DNA of 64,000 nucleotides from Diplosphaera chodatii (GCA_032358165.1 JAALGY010000036.1:1-64000); one strand, 5' to 3'. Counted from the stretch's first letter, positions 40,501-54,361 are shown. Notes: a model not told the origin generated them from the letters alone. Numbers and translations are program-made.

Positions 40501-40504
40501 ACAT
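28569..40504 (-). CDS. Giant multidomain chromatin reader: bromo, RFTS, DDT, WHIM, BRWD-like, ARID, Tudor-like
   Basis: A 12-kb gene of many exons; no catalytic domain was seen, so it is probably a targeting or scaffold subunit of a chromatin complex (inference). The likely start is 40504, and exon 1 ends in a phase-0 donor. The bromodomain (39750-40070) has FRKPVD, IIPNPVDLGTI and the acetyl-lysine Asn in CEVYN. The RFTS fold (about 39000-39391) has LPLRLLDNFSV and VWVVTSAARYRLL. The DDT domain has PQDLLPDLLVVWEFTQ joined to YGDILGLAPFPLWRLE (37890-37965, 37690-37765). WHIM-type motifs are near 36500-36720 and 35950-36130 (LGWDYHRRRYWAF). A BRWD/PHIP-like module spans 31930-32600 (FRMYFGGKKGG, PWESVRVEWD, VSPWEIE). 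ARID (about 30950-31290) has ELDLHRVFWEVQNRGGYDAV and SASYNMRLNYEKSLLDFE. The Tudor-like module (about 29880-30180) has GWFRALVSDH and HKLMYNVG. The tail after a last intron ends MTSPLKVKLKL near 28590. A single gene is most likely, but a split remains possible. Confidence 0.7.
31351..31375. repeat. Near-perfect 25-bp palindrome in an intron
   Basis: GTACCACC and GGTGGTAC arms surround a CACCGGTG centre, with one unpaired C. It lies in the intron before the ARID exons of the chromatin gene. Confidence 0.7.
34115..34837 (-). other. Large AT-rich intron with GAT/GCT trinucleotide repeat
   Basis: The longest intron of the chromatin gene. Its base composition is strongly AT against GC-rich flanking exons. 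A GATGCT-type trinucleotide run lies at 34655-34690. No conserved frame was found inside. It resembles the AT-rich SEC10 intron in character. Confidence 0.55.
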
Positions 40505-40569
40505 ATGTCACAAGTGGCAGTCGTGCCTCCTGATTCGCGCTGTGGCACATGATCCTTGCCATATAGCGC
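40505..40569. promoter_or_regulatory. 65-bp divergent promoter, chromatin gene and spastin
   Basis: The two inferred start codons are only 65 bp apart and point away from each other, so promoters and 5' UTRs must overlap the opposite gene or lie within it. This depends on the first exon of the chromatin gene being correct. Confidence 0.4.
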
Positions 40570-42858
<2,289 letters not shown>

Positions 42859-42975
42859 CGGCGCAGCAGGTTTTCAGTAGTGGTGGCACCGTCAGAGCTG
42901 TTTGCTGGCGGGCGTGTACAAATATGAATTGGTGCAGTGTCCCCACAGAGGTGGGTGCTTAGCTGGTTGCTGCAG

Positions 42976-44515
42976 TCATGCTCCATACTTGGGCGCACGC
43001 CCCAGCTTATATGCCAGCTCCGGCAGCAGCCGCTCTGCCAGGATGGAATCTGCACCGCCGCGCCGACTGCAGTCGCCCAGCCTCAGCTGCTGGCACCCGT
43101 CAACACGCACAACAGCCGGCAGCCTCTGCGCTGTCAGCAGCGGCGCCCGCTCCTCCACTGCCACAGGCTCGTCCCTGCAAAGCTGGAAGCTCTGCCGGGG
43201 CCGCAGGCCGCCACCGCAGCCGCCTGGCTGCAGCAGCGGTTGCGCTGAGGGCAGTTCCCTGCCATTGCTGCCCAGCACCAGCGTCAGCAGGAGGCTGTCC
43301 CTGGCGCCCGGCTGCTGGTTGAGGCGCTGCACCAGGGCGTCCAGCCACTCCAGCTGAGCGCACGCATCTGCAAACTGCTCGCTGGGCTCAGCTGCCGTCG
43401 CGGCGCTGTGCCCCGGCGCCAGGTGCAGCAGCAGCATGTCGAGCGAGTCATCGTTGTCCTGCTGCGCTGAGTGGTTGTCGCCCATGGTACGCTGCGCATC
43501 CAGCCCTGCAGCATCAACCGCACATATGTGCAGAAATCTGCATATGCAAGTAGGCACTGGTGAAGAGACTCATTTCTCAGGCACACCTCAAGGCATGCTG
43601 CATGCACAAAGGGTGGATGCTCCCCTGGCCGATTCGACACAGGGGTCGCCAGCTCCGCGCTGAAGGGCTCAGGCAAGGGCGGGAGCCGACTCACCCAGGG
43701 CCACGCTGACAGCTGATGCAACTGCTTCTGGTGTGGGCAGCTCGCTGAGAGCCGGCTGTGCGTCCTGTTGCCCGGCCACCAGCTGCGACAGCCCAGTGGA
43801 GGTCTGGAAGCCAGCCCATGCCGCCAGGGCTCCCGCCTCATCCGAGGTGGACACGAAGGCTGCCGCAAGCTGCTTGAATCTGCAGCATATCACTCTGCAA
43901 TGATCCCAACTGCCCTGTTGGCCAAAGTTGTCCTCAACATCCTTCAGGGCTGCAAGCATCATTTGCAGGCGCACCTGTGTGCCAGGTCTGGCGGCGTGCT
44001 TGCTGCGCTGCGAACTGCTGCTTCCAAACCAAACAGCTGAGCTAGGCGGTCAAGATCAGCAGCCAGCCTGCTGCCTGCAGATGTGAGGCGACCACTCATG
44101 TCAGCAAACCCTAGATGTTTGCTGCTCGTTCGCCAAACAGCCAGTTGGCCAACTTCAGCAGCAAACAGGTGCCACCCGTCAACCAAAGCACTAAAATGCT
44201 GGACCCCGCACCTGCACATGGTGACTGCACGGCTAGCATGCCACAGCAGCCGTCACGCACAATGCCGTCGAGGTGCGGACATACTGCATGGTCGAGGGTG
44301 GTGCCAGCGGCTGCATCGCCATCTGAGTGCGCTGCCGGCATGAGAGCGCCATCCGCGTACAGAACCAAGCACTTCGGCGGCGGATCCTGGAGCGCAGCTG
44401 AGTGTCTGGCGTCCTGTTGGGGTGCAGGTGGAACACGCTGCAGGTCATCATTGCAATCGATGCAGTCGCACGGCTCCCTTTGAAAGCGCGGGCGGGGCAT
44501 CTCAGACTGTAGCAC
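42976..44515 (-). CDS. Cofactor-independent phosphoglycerate-mutase-like protein, 5' end unresolved
   Basis: The upstream exon (about 44240-44515) contains LVLYADGALMPAAHSDG and TTLDHAVCPHLDGIV then DGCCGMLA. This is the pattern of the alkaline-phosphatase superfamily mutases, in which a metal-binding Asp is followed by a threonine-leucine and an NLD-type block. Middle exons near 43965-44105 and 43685-43880 are Ala-rich helices. The last exon (42976-about 43510) has DMLLLHLAPGHSAAT, LRPRQSFQLCRDEPV, LPAVVRVDG and ends KLGRAPKYGA. Catalytic activity is doubtful because the usual Ser/Thr nucleophile region and His metal ligands are not all evident. The start may lie in an unrecognised upstream exon. 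The assignment to a plant-type family is from memory of its style and is moderate. Confidence 0.5.
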
Positions 44516-45069
44516 GCAGTGGCACCGCGGGGTTCATCGAGGGTGCCAGCCTGCCCTGAAACAGAGGTTTGGAGCCGATCAAACGCCTGCTTGTGCGGGA
44601 CTCTTCGCATGCGAGCGACCTGTGTTTCGGAGAGCAACGTCTGCACATGCAGGCACGTGACGGCATGCGTGGTACTTTGATAGGCCGCGCCCAGAACTCT
44701 CCCCTCACGGCGGAAAGGCAGACGTCTGAAGGGCCACGGCGGAGTCATGACCAGGCCAAATTTGTGCAATGCGTGCGCGTTGCGCCATGTGCCCGTGCTT
44801 ACGTCACAGTATACTTACAACAACCAGACTCGAACCAAGCAAACATCTAGGTCGCATTGCCCCTGGCGGGTGACAGTCTGCGAAGCTCTGCCTTGACGGA
44901 CCCACCCCTCCTATAGACAACTCTGTATCAGTGCACACTGATTGTCACTTTGGAGCGACGACGCGGAGTTGCTCAGCACACAGTGGTGTACATTCTGTGG
45001 TGAGCGCGGTGCTCGGCGGGGGCCATTTGGCCAAACGCTTGCTGTAGGCATCTGGGTCCAGCCTGCCAA
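44516..45069. promoter_or_regulatory. Divergent promoter region, mutase-like gene and E2
   Basis: About 550 bp between divergent genes; part may be the unresolved first exon of the mutase-like gene. No other feature is supported. Confidence 0.35.
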
Positions 45070-46085
45070 ATGTCCTCACCTGGGCAGGCCACGGACCAGG
45101 CCAGCCTGCTACTGAGCAAGCAGCTCAGGGGTAAGATTTTGCTGCACCCTCGCTGCTGCTCTGGCTCGAAATGCACGCTGTCACGCAGGAACAGTAGGTT
45201 TTGAAAGGGTGTCACCGCATGACCCTGCAGAGCTCACCAAGCGCCCAGTGGACGGCTTCTCCGCCGGTCTGGTCGACGACGACAACCTGTTCGAATGGCA
45301 GGTCACAGTCATGGGGCCGCCAGATACGCTATAGTGAGTCGTGTACCACCATGTTGTCCGCTCATGATTGCAATACAGCTGCCTGATTGCCAGCGGACTG
45401 CACCGGTGTGGAGCTGACAGCCTGCTGTGCCGTGCTTGCAGTGAGGGAGGCTTCTTCCACACCAGGCTGACCTTCCCGAAGGACTATCCACAGAAGCCGC
45501 CCACCTGCAGGTTCACCTCAGAGATGTGGCACCCAAATGGTGCGCACTTTCAGATGACGCGCTACATCCAAGCATCTGGGACCATCATCTAGAACCTTAT
45601 TCAGTGTCGTTGCGAGCGCCAGACTGGAATCGCAATCCACACCGCGACAAGTCATCAGAGTTGCCATCCAATGCTTTCGCCCTGGCATGCAGTGTTCAGC
45701 GATGGGCGCGTCTGCATCTCCATTCTGCACAGCCCTGGGGATGACCCGATGGGTTATGAGTCAGCAGCCGAGCGGTGGAGCCCGGTCCAGTCGGTGAGGC
45801 CTTCTCGAACTGCACTGGGAGGAGGCATTGGCGGCCAGTGCAGCGAACGGCACAGCTCACTGTTGCGTGCATGCATCATGCCCCTGCAGCAGCTGCAGCA
45901 GGCAGTGCTCCACTCCGCTGGTGCAGGTGGAGACGATCATGCTGAGCATCATCTCGATGCTGTCGTCGCCCAACGACGAGTCGCCAGCCAACATAGATGC
46001 AGCCAAGCAGTGGCGGGAGGACCGGGAGGGCTTCAAAAAGAAGGTTGGCAAGATCGTCCGGAAGTCCCAGGAGACGTTCCTCTGA
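45070..46085 (+). CDS. UBC7: Ubiquitin-conjugating enzyme E2, UBC7/UBE2G class
   Basis: Receives ubiquitin from E1 and works with ER-associated-degradation ligases; this class builds Lys48 chains. Five exons join in phase: 45070-45130, 45231-45333, 45442-45539, 45693-45793 and 45927-46085. They give 173 residues. The core is intact: [10 protein letters not shown], the HPN motif, the active-site Cys in RVCISIL, and the class-specific acidic insertion [20 protein letters not shown], which separates UBC7/UBE2G from other E2s. The C-terminus ([16 protein letters not shown]) is soluble, with no membrane tail, so an ER role would need a recruiting partner. UBE2G1 and UBE2G2 types were not separated. 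Confidence 0.93.
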
Positions 46086-46397
46086 CCCTGATCAGTACAA
46101 GTGCAGTGTCCTGACACCACGGCAGCCTGCAGGGTGGCCGGCCCCACACAGCCCGGCAGTCTGACTGCCAGATAGACAGCCACTCGAGTGTAGCTAGCCA
46201 TGCCACTAGGGAGATTAGCAAGCAGTCTAGGTGCCCTGTGACTCGCTCCATGCATAGGATATGCAGAGTGTACAGCCTGTCTGAATGTGCAGTAATACGC
46301 CACCACGCTCATCAGCTGCTCACACGCATGGCTGACAGGTCAGTCTGCAGTCAAGTGCGTCACAACACCATGCCGGGCAGCCAACTCATGCACTGTG
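46086..46397. other. Convergent 3' spacer between E2 and PRP6
   Basis: 312 bp between facing stop codons with no coding signal. It must hold both 3' UTRs. Confidence 0.5.
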
Positions 46398-49300
46398 TTA
46401 AGGAGGCGGGTTCTCCAAGTCTGCGACCACCAGAGGCAGCAGCTGCGCCGTCGACTCATGGGTGTGATCCAAGGACTTGGAGACACGCTGCCATCGCTCG
46501 CCGTGGTGCGGCTCTGCTGCGATGCACTTGTCAAGCACCTGTTGTGCTAGCTCTGGGGTGCCATGCTGCTGCTCAAACGCATAGTACTGTGCCCAGGCAT
46601 CGCCGTTGTCTGGATCCAGCAGCACCGCACGCTGGAACCATGATCGCGCCTTCTCGATCTGCATGCGGCATAGCAGTCCCATCAGAACAGAGCAGCATAC
46701 ACACCTCAAGGGCCACTTGCATGCGGCTCACAATACCACAGTTCATACGACAAGAGTCGAGGTGGTTGTCACCTTGCGGTCGTGCCAAAACAGCTGGGCA
46801 ACGGCGGCAATGATGTGCGGGTCATCATTGCACCGCTTCAGGGCGTCCACCGACTTGGCACGCCGCTGCGGCCTGGGCGCCATGCTGATGGCCTCCGCAT
46901 GCAGCATGCCAGACGTGGGACACTCCTGGGCAGGGCGAAGGACAGCATCGTGGTGCATGGGAGCCTGACTGTCCCCACTACTGGTCACCGCAGCGGTGTG
47001 CGACGCAACACAGTCGAAGCTGGCAGGCAGGTGCTGCAGCCTGGGGCCGATGCTGGGGCATCACCTGCAGCGCCTTGGCCATGAGCGAGTCGGCCGCCTT
47101 GGGCAGGCCAGCGCGCAGCTCGGTGCGCACGGAGACGAGCCACAGCTCCTCGTTGCCCTTGTTCTTGTGGCGCCCCTGCTCCAGTATGGCGCGCGCCTTG
47201 GACATGTTGCCCGCCTGCTCCTCCAGCCGCGCCGCCGCCTGCACCCGGGGCATGGAAAGGGCTACAACAAGTACCGGAGTCAAGGCTGAGAGCTGGATTG
47301 CCCCACGGTGTGGCGCAATTAGGCGAATCTGCGTGGCGGAGCGCGTGCACAGCGCGCAGTGCGGGGCGGCTGCGGCGGCGCACCCGCCACAGGGGGACGC
47401 TGGAGATGCAGCGCTTGAGGCCGTTCTGGAAGGCGAGGCGCGCGGCCGCCAGGGCGCCCTGCCGCTGCTCCAGCTGCCCCAGCATGAGCCACAGCTTGTC
47501 GAAGTAGGGGAAGCGCTCCAGGGCGGCCTTGAGCAGGCGGCGCTCCTCGGCCGCGTTGCCCAGCTCCCGCTCCACCATGGCCGACTTCATCCACACGCGC
47601 TGGGTGGATGACGCGGGCACCCGCGCCTCCCCCTCCCCCCGCGCCTTGGCCAGGATGATGCGCGCCCGCGCCGGCTCCTGGGCGGCCACGCCAGACGGTG
47701 ACCACCAGCTTCCGCCGTGCGCACACTGTCTGTGGGTCGGGGGCGCCTCCAGCGTGCTCAGGTGTCGTGACAGAGGGCTTTCGCCGCCGGCAGGCATGAG
47801 CCACGCGCCAGCAGCGCACCTGGTTCTCGAACTCCAGCTTGAAGGCGGCCAGCCAGATGTCCTCGGACTCGGGGTTGGCGTCGAAGGCGAGCTTGAGGAT
47901 GTCGCGGGCGGCGGGGACCTGCCCCGCCAGCCACTTCTCCTTGGCCGCCATCAGCCACAGCACCTCCGCCCGCGGGCAGTACTTGACCGCCTGCTGCAGC
48001 ACCGCGTCCAGGGACTCCGGCGTCCCGTGCGCCTTCTCCAGCTGCGCCTCCCGCCTGTAGCGCGCAGCGGCCGGCCGTGTCGAACATAGACAGGAGGTGG
48101 CGTCGGTCCAGCAAGCAAGCTGTCCGTCGTGCACCCCAGGTCGGGACTCGAGCAACATGTGGTGCGACCCCACAGGGGGGCATGCAGGCAGCCACAGAGA
48201 GGTCGCCGGGCGATGCAACTGCAGCGCTCACTTCCAGATGGACTTCTTGCCGGGGAAGAAGTCGGCGGAGCGGGCGTGGCGCAGGATGGCGCGCGCTGTC
48301 TCCACGCTGCCCCGCCGCAGCGCCTCGTCGGCGTCCGCCATCCAGGTGCGCTTGCGGTCCTCCTCCTCCACGCCCAGCCCTATCACCGCGCCCACGATCG
48401 CGCGGCACGTGTGCACCATCGGCGGGCTGGCGCGCTCCGCCGCCTCCGCCTCCTGCACAAGCGTCATGCACAGGGCGCAGTTGGAGCAGACCCGGCGGCT
48501 GATCCTGATAGCGTAGCCCTGTTTGCACAGTCCCTGGAGCAGGGCACCCGAGCAAGCAGGAGGTCGAGTCACCCTTGTATGCCCCGCTGAAACCACACCT
48601 TCAGCCAGGACTCCCGGTCGATGACGACCGAGTTGGCGGTGAGGCTCTTGATGGAGTTCTGGATGATCTTGTCCACCATGGCGGTCCTGCCGTGCGCCTC
48701 CTCCAGCTTGGCGGCGGTGATCCAGATGCTGGCGTCGGTGGGGATCTGCTGCCGCGCCTTGTTCAGGATCTTGCGCGCCGCATCGTACGTCTCCAGCCGC
48801 GCGAACGCCAGCCACAGCTCCACGTGCTGTGGGCAGCACTCCACCGCACGCGCCTGCAGCGCAAGCATGGCAGGCATTGGTGCTGTTGGTTTGTGCCGTC
48901 TAAGGTGCCTGTCCAAAAACAAGCGCCAGTGCAAGCAACAGCCGCGGGGTGCAAGTCAGTGCTGTGTGCACAGCAGGGGCTGGAGCGGCTGACCAGCAGG
49001 ATGCGGGCGTCGTCCTCGTTGGCCAGCTCCACCGCGGCCTTCCACAGCCGCACGCTGTTGGGCACCCGCTCCAGCGCTCGCCGCAGCACCCGCGCCTTTG
49101 CCGCGTCGTCCGTCTCCAGCCTGGCAGCCTGCGCATCACATGGCACCGCCCGCCTCATCCCACAATGCACTGCGCCACGCAACCGTTGCACTGACACATG
49201 CTGGCACAGCAAGCAGCAATTGTGCATGCTACGCCGATGGTAGTCGTGATGGTTGGAGCAGGGTGTCAAGGGTGTCGGACCTGAAGCCAGAGCTTGATGG

Positions 49301-51154
49301 AATTGGGCAGGGCTGCGACGCCGCGGGCAAGGACGGCCTTGGCGCTGTCAGGGTTGGCCTGCATGCGCGACGCCTCCAGCCAGATGTCATCGCTGGTCGG
49401 GCAGAAATCGCAGCCCTTCTGCAGCAGCAGCCGCGCCTGCGACTGCTTGCCAGCCTGCAGACCATGGGATGATCCTGTTGTCGACAACATGCATTCCAGC
49501 ATCAGCAGATGCACTGATGCAGCGGTCATGTAAGCAGGTGGCAAGCTGCTGGATGGACCATGAGGGACATGGAAGTAGCAGCACCCACCAGCTCCTCAAG
49601 GCGCGCGGCGGCTATCCAGCCGGGGGCGTGTCGAGGGTTGGTGTTGGTGACGCTCTTCAGCAGCAGGCGCGCCTTCTTGATGTCACTGATCTCCGCATCC
49701 GAGGAGATCTTGATGCTCTTCATGTCGGTGAGGTACCCCTTGGGATCCACCACAGTCTGCCCCGTCACAGAGTCGGCCATCCGATCCAGGTTCAGGCGGA
49801 TGACCTGAGTGGGGAGTGGTGAGCACCTCAGCATGTGATCAGTGAGACTGGGTTCGCAAGTCATGGACGGACCAGGCCAGGTTTGGCATGCGGTTCTACA
49901 GGAGGGACTGCAGTAACAGTACAGAAAGGCAACGACAGGCAGCGCACCGTCTCGCGGCCCTCGCCAACGGCTGTCAGGTCGGTGGTAGCATACCCTGCTG
50001 GCGTTTCCAGCCCGGCACTGGGCTCTGCTGCTGTGTTGGTCTGCTTCTCAGCGGCAGCTGCGGCCAGCAGCGTGTCAGGCACTGGCGTGAAGCTCTCGAA
50101 GCGCGGCCGCTTGTTTTTGATGGTGTAGTCACCAATCTCAGGGATGGCCTCCCACTCCAGGTCGCTGACAGTGGCCAGCTTGCGCTTGAGGTCTGCAAAC
50201 TGCTCTGTAATCTTGGGGTTCTCCTCCCGATACTTCTCGATCTCCTCCTTGAGCCGTGCTTCTCTCCGGTCCTGTGCACAGGCTTTCAGTTGCAATGCTG
50301 GTTTTCATCTATTAGGCTGACTACAGTTGGTGCGGCGAGCCACAGTCACGTGTCCCTGGTGCTATGCAGTACATCCAGGCATTCAAGACAATCAGGCGGA
50401 CACATTGTCGCACTGGCACAGTCAGGCGCACCCTGCGACGGTCGTCCATGAAGTCATCGACATGGGCCCAGATCTCGTCGGCCTCCTTGTCGTCCTTGTC
50501 ATACTCGCCGGTGGTGCCCGCCAGCAGCGCTGTGTCCGACCCCATGAACTCGTCGAACTTGGAGTCGTCCTCCGCGTCGTCATCCTTCTTCGGCTGCGGC
50601 GGCGGCGCAGCTGCTGTCGGGCCCTGCATGTGGGCACCACCGGGCCTCAGTGCAGGCACATGGACATCCTTGCACCGTCTGTCGTGTCCAGTCGTTGCAC
50701 ACTGTGCGCAACACTCAAAGGAGCTGAGCAGCCCCGTCGGTGCACTGCGCAAGACAGATGCACAGATGACGAGCGACAGCAGCCGCACACAACATACACG
50801 CAGCACCAGCAAGGCGTCCATGGGTGCAGGCTGACGAGCAGCGAGAACTCACCGCCTCCGGTCCTGTGTCACCCAGGGCAACCTTTGCAGGCCCCACATC
50901 ACTGCGCGTCATGAAACCGCTGGCGCCACGCCCCAGCCCCGGCACATACCTGCGACACAGAGAAGCGCCTTGCACATGGATGGCGCGCCCAGACAGCAGC
51001 CGTGAGAGAAGCAGCAGCATGCTAACAGCTGCATACGGCCCAGAAGCGTGCCATACCCAGCGGGCGCCTTCATGGTGTTGAAGTCGACCTTTGCGCCGCT
51101 GGAGCCCGGCGCCGGGGCGTTCTCCATCATGATTTTCACCCGTGCAAGCGCCAT
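46398..51154 (-). CDS. PRP6: Pre-mRNA-splicing factor PRP6 (PRPF6, U4/U6.U5 tri-snRNP)
   Basis: Bridges U5 and U4/U6 snRNPs in the tri-snRNP. The start at 51154 opens [14 protein letters not shown]. The PRP1_N domain follows across two exons (APAGY, then [20 protein letters not shown], about 50870-51070), then an acidic block ([17 protein letters not shown], about 50530-50600) and [20 protein letters not shown] (about 50110-50170). The rest, from about 49800 down to 46400, is a series of HAT/TPR repeats over many exons, for example [85 protein letters not shown] and [13 protein letters not shown]. It ends [10 protein letters not shown]. Exon edges are approximate, but all expected repeats are present in order. 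Size fits the roughly 940-residue family. Confidence 0.9.
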
Positions 51155-51795
51155 GTTGACCGGCTGTCACACCGTCAATATAAGAACAAGCTACAGATAC
51201 GTTTTACGACGCTGGCTTTGCCGCATGCGCAGCCTAGGTGGTGTCCAGTGCTTCAGCAGGTCTGTGCCGCCTCAACGCTCAGACCTGACCCGTATGACGC
51301 CCCACACATTGCTGAGCTGTGAACAAGGCAAGTTACAAGGCAGGATGTTATACTAGTGTGCCAGCAACCGAGTTGAATGCCCACTACAGCCTTTCAGGTC
51401 CTGGCAATTGAAGTTGCCGCGTTGGCACGACACTCACGCTGCATTGAAGAGAAGGGCGCAGCTTCGCATGCATTGCGTGCCTGCACCCTGCAGTTGATAT
51501 TGCCACTGCTGATGGCAGGTGCTTCTACGCTGCAGGGCGGCCATTGCTGGAAGGTGCAATCACCAATCAGCAATCTGATGAGTGCACCCGATCGACTTTC
51601 AAACGACTCAAACTGCGCCTCGCAACATTTCAGACGGGTTTCGAGAAATTCGTCCCTGGTTTGCGGCAGATCAGCGGACGACTGGGCACTTGCATTGCCG
51701 TTGGGCCCTCCACCCTGGCATCCCCGTGACCATTTAAAAACCGGCCGCTGAGTTGGACATCCTGTTGATACAGCCAAAACCTATGTCCCTAGCGC
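51155..51795. other. Spacer between PRP6 start and TPST stop
   Basis: 641 bp between two minus-strand genes, presumed PRP6 promoter and TPST 3' UTR. A 127-codon minus-strand frame (51394-51777) has no recognisable motif and poor composition, and I do not call it. Confidence 0.4.
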
Positions 51796-54361
51796 TTAGT
51801 AACATGGCCTGCATACTGCCGCCGGCCTGCTGTGCCTAGAGTTCATCTTCAAGAACACCTGCGTAGCGCAGAGTGAGTTTGAGGTCTGCAACAGTTTCAG
51901 ATGCCGCGCGAGATTTTGAAACGCAATGACCCCGGCGCGTGTGCACCGCACACCTGTAGCCGCCTCAGTCCGGGATGCGGCAGTTTCGCTCCCTTCTGAT
52001 TGTGCCGGCGGTGCTGGCGGCATACGCTCACGCACACGTGCCTGCTGCTCACGTTTGTGCTGGTGGGTCACCATGTGCTCCAGGAGACCCTTGGCATGCT
52101 GCTGCGCGATGCGGCTGTGCAGCAGCGTCTTGCCCAGGCTGTAGAGGGCGCTGTCCATCTGATTCTGGCTCCTGCGGATGCACCACTGGCTGTCGTGACT
52201 GCTTTAGTGCCTGTGAACAGCGATGCAGCCTCTGCCTCACTGCTGCACTGTGCTGCGCCTCCTATAATACGCGATCTACCTGATTAGCTGCACGACTTCC
52301 GGGCTGATGGTGCGGCGCGCCGCTGCTGAGAATGTGAAATTCTGCCCAATCGCAGTTACCAGGCCGCTCAGCGAGATGGCTTTGCGCTGACGGTTGCGCT
52401 GCTGCGCGCTTTGGCTGCACTCAAAGAATGCGTCCCGCACTGTCGCCTCTGTCCGGAAGCTGTCATCCGGCAAGATTTGCCGTGCTGGTCCACTTGCCTC
52501 ATGGCCGCGTACAATGCCGGCCTCCTGACCGGCTGCCTTGACCTCTGCCTGTCATCTTGAGCTGATAAATTAGCACAGGACCTGGCTTCGCTCATACCCC
52601 TGGAAGGCGGAGCTTGTCAACTGCAACCAAGCACAGTGCACCACATGCTGCTTGGAGGATGTGGCTGACTCACATATCATCGTGCCACAGGCAGACCTGA
52701 AGCTGTTCGTACTCCTCCTTGAGCGCACGCAGCCATCCGGGTGCTGCAGGCTCCTGCAGCTGCTGCCCAGCCTGTGGCGGTGGCTGGGATCCAGACGTCC
52801 CTACCGCTTTCTCATCACGCCAACGCCTGAGCCCGTCAGTCACCTCCCTGAAGGTGCATTGTTCGTCAGCGAGCTCCCTGCTGAAGGTGATTTTCCATCA
52901 GCAGAGTATGTCTGCAAAGTGCGAGTCAGCCAGTAACAACTGCTGTGGGCAATCGGTCCCACCTTCGCTTTGCCTGCAATGCCAGGGTCAGCTGCTGCAG
53001 GCGGGTCCGTGCTTCATCCACATCCTGGCTGGCCTGACTTGAGCCGGCATCCTGTGGACGTGGGTCAAGCAGAGTGCTTCTGTGCAAAAACGTGGGCCAA
53101 CGTGCTCGCAGTCCACCGTAGCTGATGCAGTGCCAGGGGCCTTGCCTCGTAAGAGAAGGCGTGGGGTGTCGAGGCTCTCCATGTTGGTCCGTCCAGCTGG
53201 ATCCCCAGCGTGGCCTGTCAAGAGTGGTGCCACCTAAGCTGATGTGGCACATGTGCATACTGAGCATCGACCTGCAACACACTCGAGCGATCCAGCCTGC
53301 AGCGCACCCACCGCAAGTGAAGCAATGGAAAGGGGCAGCTCCTCCATCACCCCAACATGCAGCATGGCCCTGACACGGTCCTCTGCCAGCCGTTGCAGCT
53401 GCTGCTGCACATGTGCATGCACGCGAGCGCACTCCCTGAGCTGGGCTGCCTCTGGCCAGTGCGAGTAGCTGGTCAGGCCCAGCACCTGCCAACATGCATA
53501 CGCGTGTCAAGCACGGGGGTTGCAGGGTGCGCAGGACTGTGCGGCGACAGTGCCTTGTCTGTCAAGTGTGAAATGATCGTGCTGCATGGACGCACACCTG
53601 CATGGTCTGCCCGTTGCCCAGGACATCATCCACTTCAGGATGCTGCACGAACTCTGCCAGTGGCATGATCAAACTGTTATTATAGGTGTGAAATGGCTGC
53701 AAGCTCTTCCTGGATGCCGACATTCCCTTCTCTGCCTCGACCTGCAGTCAAGGTTGTGATCTGCATGAGCGTGGCGGAGAGTGCCAGCAAAATCTTGTGA
53801 TGCCTTCCATACAGCAAGCGCAAACTTGCCCACCCGAAGCAGCAGGTCCTGCTCGACGAGCGGCACCAGCTTAGACCAGGGCCACACGTTGCGTGTGTTT
53901 GTTTTGCTCGGGTCACTGGTGTAGTTGCTGGGCCGTGACAGAACACGCGCCGCCACCTCCACGACAAACTCGTAGGCGCTGAGCACTCGTTGCACCGGAT
54001 CTCGCAGCTGCGTGACAATTGCTGCGTGTGCTGGGAGAAAGTCCGTGGCACTGTAGTCGTCATGCGATGCCAGCAGACCGCACGAGCCCATGCTGACATT
54101 GAGCCGCAGCACGTCGTAGGACTTGGCACAGCGCTTGCTGGGCGGAGTTGCCAGCTTCAGGAAACAGCTGTGGACCGTGCGACCCGCTGACCTGGGAATG
54201 TGCAGGAACCATAGCATCTTGCTGGGATCTGGCTGTGCGCCGCTCCCGCGGTGGTGCAGCTGCAAGTCCTCGATGAGACGTTCACATGTCCCTAGGCTCA
54301 GGGCTGCACCGCTGCTCATTGTTACGACGAGGATGAAGGCACTGATCCAACAGCTCTGCAT
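51796..54361 (-). CDS. TPST: Tyrosylprotein sulfotransferase (plant-type TPST)
   Basis: Golgi enzyme that sulfates tyrosines of secreted peptides using PAPS. Exons 54361-53834, 53741-53598 and 53485-53312 join in phase; further exons are near 52950-53070, 52700-52860, 52285-52470 and 51796-52158. The start gives a signal peptide (CWISAFILVVTM). The 5'-phosphosulfate loop region is FLHIPRSAGRT and the 3'-phosphate region is RDPVQRVLSAYEFVVEVAAR. WPWSKLVPLVEQDLL follows, then MPLAEFVQHPEVDDVL, LGLTSYSHW, MLHVGVMEE and the late ISPEVVQLI / ALYSLGKTLL block, matching the plant enzyme from end to end. Plant TPST has a C-terminal membrane anchor. Here the tail is charged and Pro/Ser-rich with no hydrophobic segment, so the last exon could be misassigned or the protein could be soluble. 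Confidence 0.82.

Noticed and set aside
44810..44870. tRNA gene, from a GGTTCGAGTC-like T-loop on the minus strand
   Set aside because: The T-stem does not pair and no anticodon or D-arm can be placed at the right spacing.
46985..47797. 270-codon minus-strand frame as an independent gene
   Set aside because: Only parts of it are coding; those parts are PRP6 HAT-repeat exons read through introns.
52000..52287. Plus-strand frame with a hydrophobic stretch
   Set aside because: Antisense to TPST exons; the hydrophobic look comes from reading Gln/Arg-rich coding sequence backwards.
51796..53665. Separate coiled-coil gene downstream of the sulfotransferase
   Set aside because: Its exons align with the C-terminal half of plant TPST and join in phase to the first exon, so it is the same gene.
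53669..54361. Truncated sulfotransferase pseudogene
   Set aside because: The first exon seems to end early, but a GTGGGC donor at 53833 and an in-phase exon from 53741 continue the plant TPST sequence, so the gene is intact.
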